From assembly GCF_001612965.1 (NCBI RefSeq), contig NZ_BDBL01000059.1:1-40323 (forward strand): a stretch of DNA of 40,323 nucleotides, written 5' to 3'. The stretch comes from Nocardia kruczakiae NBRC 101016 (GTDB lineage Bacteria > Actinomycetota > Actinomycetes > Mycobacteriales > Mycobacteriaceae). Shown piece by piece: positions 6,260 through 14,617 of this stretch. Position 1 is the first letter of the stretch. Each line of letters starts with the position of its first letter. A program made the translations under genes and the position numbers. Below the pieces are notes generated by a model. It was not told the origin of the DNA and ran no database searches. It saw only the letters and a list, made by a program, of their open reading frames with translations.

Positions 6260-7494
6260 CCACCACAACCCGTACCCTGACAACCCTGGCCGCGATCGCT
6301 GTCAGCACAGCATGCGCCGCGACGGTGACCGGCCTAGCTTCTGCCGCGGGGGCGGTGCCGATCGGTCCCGGCTGCCCGGCCCTCTATGTGATCGGGATCC
6401 AGGGCACCGGCCAATCGACTCCGGACCCGAGCGCGGACACCGGAGTGGTCGGGGCGCTGCTCGGCCAGGTGCAGGCAGCGGTCCCGAATCTGGTGCAGCA
6501 CAGCACAGTTCCGTACCCAGCGGGCTTCGGCGGCATCGTTCCCGGCGGCGGACCGGAACCGTACGCAGAGTCGGCCAGCGAAGCGCTCGACGGCATCAAC
6601 GCTGCCGCCACCGACATCGTCGCCGCCTGCCCCGACACCTTGCTGGCCGGTGTGGCGTATTCGCAAGGTGCGCAGGCGATGGCGCAATTCGCCCAGCAGG
6701 TCGGTGCGGGCAACGGGCCCGTCGCGCCGGACAAGATCGCCGGGATCGCGCTCTACGCCAACCCCGACCGCCTCCCGAACTCCCCGGTCATTCCCGGCCG
6801 GCCCGGACAAACGGTGCCAGACCCCGCACCGGGTACACCGGGCGCCGCAGTCGCAGCAGTGCAGATCCTCAACCCGCCCGCGGCCGGTAGCGGCATCGCC
6901 ACCGACGGCAACGGCTACGGCGCGCTGACCGGTCGTGTCGCTGATATTTGCACCGATGGCGACCTGGCGTGCTCGGCGCCCGACCACGCGGCCCTGCTAA
7001 GCGTCGCCGCGGAAATCGCCGCCCAAGCCGACCTGCACGACCCCATCGCTGCCCTGATGACGATCAACGGACTGTTCTCGACGGCGATGGGGCGAGCATG
7101 GACCACGGTGCTCGCCGAGGACTTCCACACCGACCCCGGCAACGCCGACTACCTACCGGGAAAACCGTTGGCGCAAAGACTCATCGACGCCGCCGACCCC
7201 CGAACCCCCGCACCGGGCACGGATCAGGTTCAGGCAGCCGCCCAGCGATGGGATCAGATCACCGCGGCAGCGGCGGCGAACCCGCTCGGCATCGTGCCGA
7301 AGCTGGCCGGCCAAGTCGCCGCCGCCTGGGGCCAGCTGGTGGCAGACAACGCCGATCTGATCAACCCGGCGGTGTGGCTGCACTACGGCGACACCGTCGC
7401 CCGCCACAACGGCTACCTCGCCAGCGGCGAACTCGGCTCCGGCGTCGCCTGGATGACCGCACTCGCCCACGACGCCGCAGGACACCAGTCATGA
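6256..7494 (+). CDS. secreted cutinase-family hydrolase
   Basis: A 412-residue protein with a signal peptide (about 1-33, ending ASAAGA). The cutinase fold is indicated by GCPALYVIGIQGTGQS near 39-54 and a nucleophile Ser136 in AYSQGAQ. The Cys-Asp-Cys segment CTDGDLAC (232-239) holds a likely catalytic Asp236, and His244 follows. Cutinases are serine esterases acting on lipid esters. Members of mycolic-acid bacteria include phospholipases and triacylglycerol hydrolases. The protein is longer than a simple cutinase (about 200-230 residues) by a C-terminal extension of about 150 residues that is shared with the protein at 8595. The GTG start overlaps the preceding stop and the stop overlaps the next ATG. 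A role in opening or modifying the lipid envelope during transfer is inferred. Confidence 0.85.
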   Translation: MTTTTRTLTTLAAIAVSTACAATVTGLASAAGAVPIGPGCPALYVIGIQGTGQSTPDPSADTGVVGALLGQVQAAVPNLVQHSTVPYPAGFGGIVPGGGPEPYAESASEALDGINAAATDIVAACPDTLLAGVAYSQGAQAMAQFAQQVGAGNGPVAPDKIAGIALYANPDRLPNSPVIPGRPGQTVPDPAPGTPGAAVAAVQILNPPAAGSGIATDGNGYGALTGRVADICTDGDLACSAPDHAALLSVAAEIAAQADLHDPIAALMTINGLFSTAMGRAWTTVLAEDFHTDPGNADYLPGKPLAQRLIDAADPRTPAPGTDQVQAAAQRWDQITAAAAANPLGIVPKLAGQVAAAWGQLVADNADLINPAVWLHYGDTVARHNGYLASGELGSGVAWMTALAHDAAGHQS

Positions 7495-8588
7495 ACGACA
7501 CCGGCACCGACTTCTACACCCCGCCCACCCGCCACGGCTCCATCGAGCCCGGCCGTATCCTGCGCATACGCCCCACCGACACACCCGCGTTAACCGGGGC
7601 AGGCGCCGCGTGGCAGCTGCTCTACACCTCCACCGACACCCACGGCGAACTCACCACGGCCTCCGGCATCGTGATCGCCCCCGACACCGATCCCGAACTC
7701 GGACCAGGTCCGATCCTGCTGTATTGCCCCGCTTTCCACGGACTCGGCGGACCCTGTGCGCCGTCGCGGCTGCTGGCCATCGGCGCCGAACCCGACACCG
7801 CACCGATCACCGCGGCGCTGGAACGCGGCTGGTTCGTCGCTGTCCCTGACGGGGAAAACCTCGGCATCATCGGCCAAGGCCCGCACACCTTCCTCGCCGC
7901 CCGCGCCGCAGCGCACCACGCCCTCGACCTCGCCCGCGCCACCGCCACGATCCAGGAACTGAACACGCAAGGCTCGCCGGTAGTGGCGTGGGGGTATGCC
8001 GACGGCGCCCGTGCGGTCACCGTCGCGGCGCAGCTGCACCGCTCCTACGCACCAGAGGTGGACCTGCGCGGGATTGCGGCCGGTGCGGCCATCACCGTTC
8101 CCGGCGCGCTGGCGGCGACGCTGAACACCAGTCCGTTTTCCGCGCTCGTGCTGGCCGGGCTCATCGGCTTGTCGCGCGCCTACCACCATCTGCCCCTGCG
8201 GCACGTGCTCTCGGCCGACGGCCGACAGGTTATCGCCGAAGCCGAAACCCGCAGTGCCCCGATGCTGCTCGCGCAGTATCGGCGTCCGATCGAGCATTGG
8301 TGCGATCGCGCGCAGCCGTGGACCGATCCCATGTGGCATTACGTCCTGGCCCGCGAAACCATCCCCGTCGACCAGGTACCGGGCGTGCCGGTGCACCTCT
8401 ACCACGGTGCTCGCGACGCGCTGGTGCCGATCGGACAGAGCACCCGTCTGCTGTCGGCCTACCGCGAGGGCGGGGTCGAGGTGAGTTGGCGCAACTACGA
8501 CCGCGGCCACCTCGACACCGCCCGCGACGCCATCACCGAAACCGTCGCCCACCTGGCCGACTACCTCAGCCGACCTAGCGAGGGGTGA
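7491..8588 (+). CDS. lipase-family alpha/beta-hydrolase without nucleophilic serine
   Basis: A 365-residue protein resembling actinobacterial secretory lipases (LIP family): oxyanion-side motif YCPAFHGLGGPC, Asp309 in HGARDALVP and His340 in DRGHLD. The nucleophile elbow that should read GxSxG is GYADG (168-172), with Ala170 in place of Ser. Unlike secretory lipases it has no signal peptide; the N-terminus is polar (MNDTGTDFYT). It is therefore probably a non-catalytic, cytoplasmic family member, perhaps a binding or scaffold protein. The ATG at 7491 overlaps the cutinase-like stop (ATGA), so both are made together. An unrecognised alternative nucleophile cannot be excluded. Confidence 0.8.
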   Translation: MNDTGTDFYTPPTRHGSIEPGRILRIRPTDTPALTGAGAAWQLLYTSTDTHGELTTASGIVIAPDTDPELGPGPILLYCPAFHGLGGPCAPSRLLAIGAEPDTAPITAALERGWFVAVPDGENLGIIGQGPHTFLAARAAAHHALDLARATATIQELNTQGSPVVAWGYADGARAVTVAAQLHRSYAPEVDLRGIAAGAAITVPGALAATLNTSPFSALVLAGLIGLSRAYHHLPLRHVLSADGRQVIAEAETRSAPMLLAQYRRPIEHWCDRAQPWTDPMWHYVLARETIPVDQVPGVPVHLYHGARDALVPIGQSTRLLSAYREGGVEVSWRNYDRGHLDTARDAITETVAHLADYLSRPSEG

Positions 8589-8594
8589 AAAGCA

Positions 8595-10127
8595 ATGCGG
8601 TGCAGCAGTACTCGGCACTTCCGAAGAGTCGACTGCAAGAACCTGGTTCGGCGGGTGTGCGTGACAGCGGTGGGGGTCTCGTTGATCGCTGGTGGCGGCG
8701 TCCAGGTAGCGACGGCTGATCCGGAGGTGCCGATCGGGGACCGGTGCCCGGTGTTGTTTGTCTTCGGTGTCCAGGGGCCGGGCGAGTCGGCGACCGACAC
8801 CGCACCGACTCTGGATACCGGCGCTCTCGGCCAACTGTTCACACCCCTGGAGGCGCGAGCCGGGGACCTGATCCAGCGTCTCTACATTCCCTACGGAACC
8901 AGCGAGACCGGCGAGCCCGAGCCCTACGGCCTGGCCACCACCAGCGCCGCGCAGCGGCTCGAATCCGAGGCCAGCGACGTCGTACATCGTTGCCCGACAA
9001 CGAAGATCGCGGCGGTCGGCTACGGGCAGGGCGCGGCTGCCGTCGCCGATGTCGCCCACCGCGTCGGCGACAACACCGCCACCGTGGAAGCCGATTCCAT
9101 CGCCGGGATCGCGCTGCTGGCCAACCCGGCGCGAGCTGGCAGCGACGTTTTTCCCGGCAGCCCGGAACAGACGACCCCCGCACCAGCACCCGGCACCACC
9201 GGAGCAGCGGTCGCGTCTATCCACTTCGCCAACACATCGCGCAACGGCACCGGCATCAGCGCCAACGGTAGCGAGGACGTCGGATTCGGGGCATTGGCCG
9301 GTCGAGTCGCCGACCTCTGCGTGCCAGGTGATCTGGCGTGCGATGCCCCCGCCGGTTCGCCACTGACGCAGACGGTGAAAAACATTGCCGCTCAATCCAA
9401 CCTCGGTGATCCGGTCGCCGCCATCTCGACCATTGCTCAGGCGCTGGCGGCTACGACCTGGAAAACGGCAATCGGCGTTGTCACCGACGACATCGCCGGC
9501 AACAGCCTGGACGAGCTGAGCTACCAACCCGCCAAACCCCTGGGGCAACGCTTGGCGGAGGCGTCGGACCCGAGCACCCCGATGCCCGGCCCCGACGACG
9601 CGCTGGCCGCGTTGTTCCGGATCGGCACGATCGGACTCAACACCGTGGTCTCGGTGGCGCAGAAGATATTCATCCCGGCCACGATCGCCGAGCTGGCCAC
9701 TATCGGGCTGGCCAACCCCGCCGCCGCGCTCGGGATCCTCGGCGCGAAACTCGCCGGCGCTGTCGCCGACCTGATTCCACCGCACACCGCGCTGAGCTGG
9801 GTGAACCAGGCATTCGACGCCATCACCTCCACCGTCACCGACGACAACCAGCTCTACCAGCTGGCCACCTACACCCAATACAGCGACACCGCAGGCCACC
9901 ACGCCGCCTACACCAGCACCCCCGCCACCCCGACCGGAACACCAGCCCTCGCCGCGGTCGCCGACTGGTTCACCGCCCTGGCCCACGACCTCGCCGCCAC
10001 CCACCCCACCACCGAAACACCACTACCGGCCACCACCACAACGGAGCCCACCTCCCCGGCGACGTCCGGCTCCGTCCCTGAGCGGACCGGCACGGCAACC
10101 CCTCCCCCTGCCGTGCCGAGTCCTTGA
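8595..10127 (+). CDS. secreted cutinase-like protein lacking catalytic Ser and His
   Basis: A 510-residue protein; ATG 8595 has GAGGGG upstream and follows the lipase-like gene by 6 bases. It has a signal peptide (about 1-41, ending VATA-DP). It is a paralogue of the protein at 6256: CPVLFVFGVQGPGES matches its first motif, and CVPGDLAC (242-249) keeps the Cys pair and Asp246. The Ser position is Gly144 (GYGQG) and the His position, counted from the CxxxDxxC motif, is Gly254. Two of three catalytic residues are therefore gone. An extra region of about 100 residues is Ala/Ile/Pro-rich, and the last 50 residues are Thr/Pro-rich, like a wall-spanning tail. I infer a lipid-binding or structural envelope protein. 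The 3' end contains a hairpin (10089-10117). Confidence 0.85.
   Translation: MRCSSTRHFRRVDCKNLVRRVCVTAVGVSLIAGGGVQVATADPEVPIGDRCPVLFVFGVQGPGESATDTAPTLDTGALGQLFTPLEARAGDLIQRLYIPYGTSETGEPEPYGLATTSAAQRLESEASDVVHRCPTTKIAAVGYGQGAAAVADVAHRVGDNTATVEADSIAGIALLANPARAGSDVFPGSPEQTTPAPAPGTTGAAVASIHFANTSRNGTGISANGSEDVGFGALAGRVADLCVPGDLACDAPAGSPLTQTVKNIAAQSNLGDPVAAISTIAQALAATTWKTAIGVVTDDIAGNSLDELSYQPAKPLGQRLAEASDPSTPMPGPDDALAALFRIGTIGLNTVVSVAQKIFIPATIAELATIGLANPAAALGILGAKLAGAVADLIPPHTALSWVNQAFDAITSTVTDDNQLYQLATYTQYSDTAGHHAAYTSTPATPTGTPALAAVADWFTALAHDLAATHPTTETPLPATTTTEPTSPATSGSVPERTGTATPPPAVPSP
10089..10117 (+). other. 9-bp hairpin inside the 3' end of the cutinase-like gene
   Basis: GGCACGGCA (10089-10097) pairs perfectly with TGCCGTGCC (10109-10117) over an 11-base pyrimidine-rich loop. 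It ends 10 bases before the coding end and 13 bases before a second, longer inverted repeat. It could stabilise the upstream mRNA or help termination. Confidence 0.4.
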
Positions 10128-10129
10128 AC

Positions 10130-10201
10130 CCCTTCGGCGGAGACGGTTTCTCTGCGCCAGAGAGATCAGTTCGTTCCTCGCGGGCCGACTCCGCCGAAGG
10201 G
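10130..10201 (+). terminator. long-range 13-bp stem-loop between operon segments
   Basis: CCCTTCGGCGGAG (10130-10142) pairs perfectly with CTCCGCCGAAGGG (10189-10201). Inside the 46-base loop a second stem forms, TCTCTG (10149-10154) with CAGAGA (10158-10163). It starts 2 bases after the cutinase-like stop and ends 40 bases before the next ATG. It is a candidate partial terminator or processing site that would set the level of the downstream transfer genes. No promoter is obvious after it. Confidence 0.5.
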
Positions 10202-10241
10202 CCCATCCATTCACCCATCCACGTCGAGGAGGTGAACCACC

Positions 10242-10937
10242 ATGCCACACAACATATCCACGAACACCACGCACCGTGCAGGCGACGAATGGCGCTGGCT
10301 CGAAGCCGACCCCTCAGCAGAGCAGCAAGCTGAGCCCGCGCAACTGGATCCAGATGGTTACGACATCCATCGCACCCCCCAGGTGGCGGGACCGGAGCCT
10401 CCGCGATTGGGTCTGCCGTCCGCGCGGATGTGGATAGTTGTCGGGGCGGCGGTGACTGTGGCCGCCGTAGCCGTACTGATCGGCGCACTGACGGTCGCAA
10501 ACTCCGGTGGAAACACCGTAGTTCCGACACGGACCGCGGCCCCGCCCTCGAGCAACGCCGCAGCTGATGGCGGGGCGTGCGCAGGACTCACCGGCGCCAC
10601 GGTCACCGATCAAGACGGTGACCCACGGACGGTCGCCGGGGTAGTGGCCTTCTTCGATAACGCCTACTACCGGCTCCGAAGCGCGGACGCCGCCTTACGG
10701 GTCGTGGCACCGGAGGCCGGTGTGGCCGCTGATGCGCTCGCCGCCGGGATCGCCTCGATCCCAGCAGGCAGCACCTATTGCGTGGCGATCACGCCGATCG
10801 CCGCGGGTAGCGCGAACGTCCATCTAGTCGAGCAACATCCCGACCGTAGCCGCACCGACTACCTGCAAGTGATCAACACCCGCCCCGACGGTGCCGGCCT
10901 GCGGATCACCAACATCCAAAAGCAGGCCGGACCATGA
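10242..10937 (+). CDS. single-pass membrane protein with extracytoplasmic domain, transfer-associated
   Basis: A 231-residue protein with a clear GGAGGTG ribosome-binding site before ATG 10242. A polar cytoplasmic part of about 60 residues is followed by one membrane helix (64-87) and a Thr/Pro/Ser-rich linker. The exported domain (about 110-228) has two Cys (GGACAGL and STYCVAI) that may form a disulfide. The topology and the position at the head of a type IV secretion gene set resemble VirB8/TcpC-type NTF2-fold components, and AFFDNAYYRLRSADA could be the first helix of such a fold, but sequence similarity is not decisive. The stop overlaps the next ATG. Confidence 0.7.
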   Translation: MPHNISTNTTHRAGDEWRWLEADPSAEQQAEPAQLDPDGYDIHRTPQVAGPEPPRLGLPSARMWIVVGAAVTVAAVAVLIGALTVANSGGNTVVPTRTAAPPSSNAAADGGACAGLTGATVTDQDGDPRTVAGVVAFFDNAYYRLRSADAALRVVAPEAGVAADALAAGIASIPAGSTYCVAITPIAAGSANVHLVEQHPDRSRTDYLQVINTRPDGAGLRITNIQKQAGP

Positions 10938-11593
10938 CCGCCGCCGTCGCCGCACACGCCGAGGACACGGCCACCGACGGACGACTCGACCCGACCACTG
11001 TCGCAGGACCGGAACCGGAACGTCGCGCGCCGGTGAGAAATTCAGCGTTGCCGGTCACCGGCCCGTACCCTCCGCTGTTCGCGGTGCTCGGCGCCCACGG
11101 CGGTGCCGGCACCTCAACGCTGGCTCGCTGGTGGGCGCACGCCGCCGACACCGGGCTCGCATGGCCGGCCGCCACTGTGACAACCCAGCGAGTAGTGGTC
11201 GCGGCCCGCGACTGCCTGCCCGGCCTGGTCGCAGCCGCAGACCGGCTGCGCGAATGGCACGCCGGCCTCACGCCACCTGGGGTGATCGTGGTCGGGCTGG
11301 TGTTGGTGCCGCCGCGGCCCGGTCGTGTCCCGCTGGCGGTGCGCCGCTATCGGAGCACTGTCGGCGCCCTGGTCGGGGGCGCGATGTGGTCGGTCCAGTG
11401 GTACGACGAACTGCTCACCCACGAACTCGACGACCTCGCGTCCTACACGCCGAATGATCCGCCGCCACCGCGGCGCGCCCACCTGGGTGATGCGGTCCCC
11501 CTCGGCGTCTACCGGACCGGGGCCGCGATCACCGCTCTCATCGGCGCCACTCGGCCGATCCAAGCCGATTCCACACCTAGGAGATCGTCATGA
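10934..11593 (+). CDS. degenerate P-loop (ParA/MinD-like) protein
   Basis: A 219-residue protein with ATGA-coupled start. After about 45 disordered residues comes FAVLGAHGGAGTSTLARWW (49-67). This has the position and shape of a deviant Walker A motif of ParA/MinD/BY-kinase ATPases (KGGxGKTT), but both lysines are replaced (His and Thr). A hydrophobic strand, GVIVVGLVLVPPRP, follows near 113-128. No Walker B Asp pair is obvious. Related small proteins occur in actinobacterial conjugative elements, possibly the family listed as DUF6668; I am not sure of the number. ATP binding is doubtful. It may be a positioning or adaptor protein of the transfer machinery. Confidence 0.7.
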   Translation: MTAAVAAHAEDTATDGRLDPTTVAGPEPERRAPVRNSALPVTGPYPPLFAVLGAHGGAGTSTLARWWAHAADTGLAWPAATVTTQRVVVAARDCLPGLVAAADRLREWHAGLTPPGVIVVGLVLVPPRPGRVPLAVRRYRSTVGALVGGAMWSVQWYDELLTHELDDLASYTPNDPPPPRRAHLGDAVPLGVYRTGAAITALIGATRPIQADSTPRRSS

Positions 11594-11874
11594 CCTTGAT
11601 CGTCGTCGACAGTATCGCTGTTCTAGCCCAACAGATTCCGATCACGCCACAACCGCCTCCGGGCTCGGAGGGGCTGACCAAGGTCGTGAACTGGCTCGCC
11701 TGGGCAGTCATGCTCGCAGGAATCGCAGCACTCATCTACGCCGGCGGCAAATTCGGGTGGGAACGCTGGCACGGCGGCGCCGTGGAAAGCCCCAAGATCG
11801 TGCTCGGCGCCCTCGTCGGCGGGATCATCGCCACCAGCGCCGGATCCATCATGACCCAAATCGTCGCCAAATAA
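11590..11874 (+). CDS. VirB2/TrbC-like small membrane protein
   Basis: A 94-residue protein; ATG 11590 overlaps the preceding stop and has AGGAG 6 bases upstream. A short Pro-rich N-terminal part precedes two membrane helices (about 32-52 and 70-90) joined by a short basic/polar loop (GKFGWERWHGGAVESPK). This is the size and topology of a VirB2/TrbC pilin-like subunit or of the small channel proteins found in Gram-positive conjugation systems. There is no strong signal peptidase site, so whether it is processed is unclear. A second protein of the same design is at 12920. A 113-bp gap without visible signals follows. Confidence 0.7.
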   Translation: MTLIVVDSIAVLAQQIPITPQPPPGSEGLTKVVNWLAWAVMLAGIAALIYAGGKFGWERWHGGAVESPKIVLGALVGGIIATSAGSIMTQIVAK

Positions 11875-11987
11875 CCGACGCGCCAGCGAGTTTCGATGCA
11901 CCGCACCTTCGTGACCGACACCGCGGAACGGTCGGACTCCAACCATCTCAACAAGTACTCGAGTCTGAAACAAAGGAATTCACACCT

Positions 11988-12923
11988 ATGCCAGTCGCCG
12001 ACACCTCCCCATTGGCCATGACCACCAGCGACGGGCTCACTTTGGCCGGGGATCGTTGTGGGCCAACGTTCGCGGCAGCGACCGTTGTCTATGTGCACGG
12101 GTTGCTGTGCGACGGCAGCTGGTGGCAACCGCTGACCAAGCAGGTCCACGATCGCCTCGACGGCCAGATCGCTCAAATCGTCTGGGACCAACGCGGACAC
12201 GGCCGCTCGGGACGCCCCCACCGCAGCGTCGAAACCACCCTCGAGCATTTGGCCGACGATCTCGACGCCGTGCTCACCCAGGCAACCGGGTCGGTGGTGC
12301 TGGTCACGCACTCGGCGGGGTCCATGGTCGCTGCGGCCTACGCGCAGCGCTACCCGGCGCGCGCGGCCGCCCTGTCCGGGTTGGTGCTGTTCAACGCCAC
12401 CGGCGAATTCCCCGAATTCCCCGCCCTGCCGAGGCATTTCACGGCTGCTGCGGCGCGGATCAAGATGCTTCGCCACGGCAGGCTCGACCTTGTCGCGGCC
12501 GCGGCCGCGTCGGTGGCCGAACGACGATTCCGTCGCACGGCGCGCCGGCTGGGATCCAAGGCTCCGCTGGCCACCGGCTCCCGTCCGGGTGATCCGCGGG
12601 TGCTGACCGACCTCATGCACGCCTACCGCCACTTCTACCTCGACCCCGACATCGCCGCCGGGTTGCGGTCGGTGCCGTCGTTCGTGGTCACCGGCGACCG
12701 CGACCGCGTCGTCCCAGCCGCCCAATCGACCCGGTTCGCCGAGAAGATCTGGGCCGACCAGCAGGTCGTGTCCGGCGCCGGGCACTCCCTGCCACGCAGC
12801 GACCCGGACACGGCCGCCGAGGCGATCGTCGCGGCCCTCGATGTCGCCTACCACGCCGATGTCGACGAGCTCTTGCTCGACCAGGACAGCGAGCTGGCCG
12901 CCGACACCGACGGTGCGCCATGA
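11988..12923 (+). CDS. alpha/beta-hydrolase fold protein with intact triad
   Basis: A 311-residue protein from ATG 11988, with AAAGGAA about 10 bases upstream. It is a classical alpha/beta-hydrolase: VYVHGLLCDGSWW (oxyanion region, 34-46), WDQRGHGRS (66-74), nucleophile Ser109 in THSAGS, Asp237/Asp239 in TGDRDRVVP and His266 in GAGHSLP. There is no signal peptide, so it acts in the cytoplasm. The substrate is unknown; esterase, epoxide hydrolase or haloperoxidase-like activities share this pattern. It stands between two small membrane proteins of the transfer system and its stop overlaps the next start. It is one of four hydrolase-fold genes in the operon and the only cytoplasmic one with a complete triad. 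Confidence 0.85.
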   Translation: MPVADTSPLAMTTSDGLTLAGDRCGPTFAAATVVYVHGLLCDGSWWQPLTKQVHDRLDGQIAQIVWDQRGHGRSGRPHRSVETTLEHLADDLDAVLTQATGSVVLVTHSAGSMVAAAYAQRYPARAAALSGLVLFNATGEFPEFPALPRHFTAAAARIKMLRHGRLDLVAAAAASVAERRFRRTARRLGSKAPLATGSRPGDPRVLTDLMHAYRHFYLDPDIAAGLRSVPSFVVTGDRDRVVPAAQSTRFAEKIWADQQVVSGAGHSLPRSDPDTAAEAIVAALDVAYHADVDELLLDQDSELAADTDGAP

Positions 12924-13156
12924 GCGCCAGCACCCGTCTGGACCCGAAAGTTCTCGCCCCGCTGACCCAGCTGCTGGGATGGCTGGCCTGGCTGGTGCTG
13001 CTGCTGGCGATCGCCCGCACCATCTGGATCGGCTGGCAGCTGGCATGGCGGCTGCACCGCGAGGAAGCGATCGAAGGACTCGCCGGCGCCCTGCTCGCCG
13101 CCGTCCTCGTCGGCTCCGCCAGCGGCATCGCCGCCGCCCTGTTCCCCACCCACTGA
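12920..13156 (+). CDS. small two-helix membrane protein, VirB2-like
   Basis: A 78-residue protein with ATGA overlap to the hydrolase gene. Two long hydrophobic helices (about 12-40 and 52-74) are connected by an Arg/Glu-rich turn (RLHREEAIEG). It has the same general plan as the protein at 11590 but no close sequence match. It is likely a pilin-like or channel accessory subunit of the type IV secretion system. There are no catalytic motifs. Confidence 0.65.
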   Translation: MSASTRLDPKVLAPLTQLLGWLAWLVLLLAIARTIWIGWQLAWRLHREEAIEGLAGALLAAVLVGSASGIAAALFPTH

Positions 13157-13181
13157 ACTTCGAACCCCTTGGGAGACACCA

Positions 13182-13820
13182 GTGAATCCACACACCACCC
13201 ACCACGCCGGCCTCACCGCACTGATCGGGCTGCTCGGCATCGCCACCCTCACCAGCTGCACCGGCCCCGGCGACCACACCCACCCGCCGACGACGTCATC
13301 ACTGCCAGCGGACATCCACGCCGCACTCATCAACACCACAACCGCCGTCTACCAGGGCATCTCGCTCCCAATGGCCGACCAAGGCCCCCACACCGTGACC
13401 GGCGCGGTCGCCGCAGGATTCACACACACCCCCGCCGGGGCGGCGCTGGCCGCCATCCATGCGCTCGTCCGGATCTCCGTGGCGCCCGACGATCAATGGG
13501 CCCTCGTCGGTCAACAAATGCTCGCCGCCGGCGCGGAGCGCGATGACTGGGCCGTTGCGCGGGCCCAGATGTCGATCACCACACCGGTCACCGGCACGCC
13601 ACCGAAGATCCTCGGCTACCGCATCACCGGATACACCCCAGACCGCGCCGACACCGCGATCTACACCCAGCAATCCGACACGTCGCTGACGTGCAACACC
13701 GCCACCGTCATCTGGCAGGCCGGCGACTGGAAACTTCTGCTCCCCGACGGGAACCACCCCGCACTGGTCACCGCACTCAACGCGCTGCCCAGCGACACGA
13801 TCCTGCTCCCGATCCGATGA
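13182..13820 (+). CDS. lipoprotein of the transfer system (paralogue 1)
   Basis: A 212-residue protein starting at GTG 13182 with GGGAG upstream. Lipobox TLTSC places the lipidated Cys at 26, so the mature protein is anchored outside the membrane. A Thr/Pro-rich linker is followed by a domain with GAVAAGFTHTPAGAALAA near 66-83. The next gene's product has the same motif (GIASGFADTPQGAALAA), so the two are paralogues. The family is common in actinobacterial conjugation gene sets; I recall it as DUF8175-like but am unsure. A VirB7/VirB8-like role in holding the channel is inferred. The stop overlaps the next start. Confidence 0.75.
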   Translation: MNPHTTHHAGLTALIGLLGIATLTSCTGPGDHTHPPTTSSLPADIHAALINTTTAVYQGISLPMADQGPHTVTGAVAAGFTHTPAGAALAAIHALVRISVAPDDQWALVGQQMLAAGAERDDWAVARAQMSITTPVTGTPPKILGYRITGYTPDRADTAIYTQQSDTSLTCNTATVIWQAGDWKLLLPDGNHPALVTALNALPSDTILLPIR

Positions 13821-14617
13821 ACACCGCCACCACGACCCCACCGCATAGGCGCCACCGCTGGCTCGGCCTCGCGATAGCTCTGGCCGTCCCGCTGAGCGGA
13901 TGCGGTACCGACGTACCTCAACCCCTATCCGCTGATCCATCCGCAACGACCCCTACCACCGCCGCGCGGCCCTCGTCCACTGTGTCGCCGGCCCAGCCGC
14001 CGACCACAGACCTGTTCGGAAACCGTCTCGACGTCGTCGGCGACGAAGGACGTGCCCTTAACCAAGACCCGTCCACCCGCTCCAACCCGTCGTCGGGTGA
14101 CTACCTCACTGCGGCCCCAGCACGGATGACGTGGCAACGCGGGTGGGGTGGTGCCGCGTTGCCAGCGTCCGGGAGTGACGGCCCTGCCGTCATCGACCAC
14201 GGGATCGCGTCAGGATTCGCCGACACCCCGCAAGGTGCGGCACTCGCGGCCTGCGACGCGCTCGCCCGCACCCTCGCCGCGCCAGAAGGTGTGTGGCAGA
14301 ACGTTGTTCGTGCTCGATCAGTCGGTGACACCGACGCGTTCATCGCCAGGGTGACGCGCAGCCGCACCCGCACACCTGATGCCGCCCGCTATCTCACCGT
14401 CCCCGACGGCATCCGCGTCCGCGAGGGCTACCGTCCGGATTTTGCGGTCGTCGACATCGCCACCCGAACCCGCGACGGATACACCTACATGTCCTTGCCG
14501 ATGACCTACGGCGGCGACTGGCGAGTGCGCCTGCCCGACGACATCGAAACACTCTGGCACCCCGGCGATCCCATCTCTAGCCTCGCCGGCTTCGGGGAGT
14601 GGAGGACCATCACATGA
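13817..14617 (+). CDS. lipoprotein of the transfer system (paralogue 2)
   Basis: A 266-residue protein; ATG 13817 overlaps the preceding TGA. Lipobox PLSGC gives an anchored Cys29. A long Thr/Ser/Pro linker (33-95) precedes a domain that shares GFxxTPxGAALAA with the previous gene. The domain then runs through a Trp-rich stretch (SLPMTYGGDWRVRLP) to the end. The pair probably arose by tandem duplication and then diverged. They likely sit side by side on the outer face of the membrane next to the channel protein encoded downstream. No enzyme motif is seen. Confidence 0.75.
   Translation: MNTATTTPPHRRHRWLGLAIALAVPLSGCGTDVPQPLSADPSATTPTTAARPSSTVSPAQPPTTDLFGNRLDVVGDEGRALNQDPSTRSNPSSGDYLTAAPARMTWQRGWGGAALPASGSDGPAVIDHGIASGFADTPQGAALAACDALARTLAAPEGVWQNVVRARSVGDTDAFIARVTRSRTRTPDAARYLTVPDGIRVREGYRPDFAVVDIATRTRDGYTYMSLPMTYGGDWRVRLPDDIETLWHPGDPISSLAGFGEWRTIT

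Noticed and set aside
7590..10004. Very long minus-strand open frame opposite the hydrolase genes
   Set aside because: It is Gly/Arg/Val-rich without motifs and lies over three genes with clear hydrolase signatures; an artefact of high third-position GC.
11736..13283. Long minus-strand open frame opposite the alpha/beta-hydrolase and VirB2-like genes
   Set aside because: No start signal or family feature; the plus-strand genes are coupled by overlaps and carry clear motifs.
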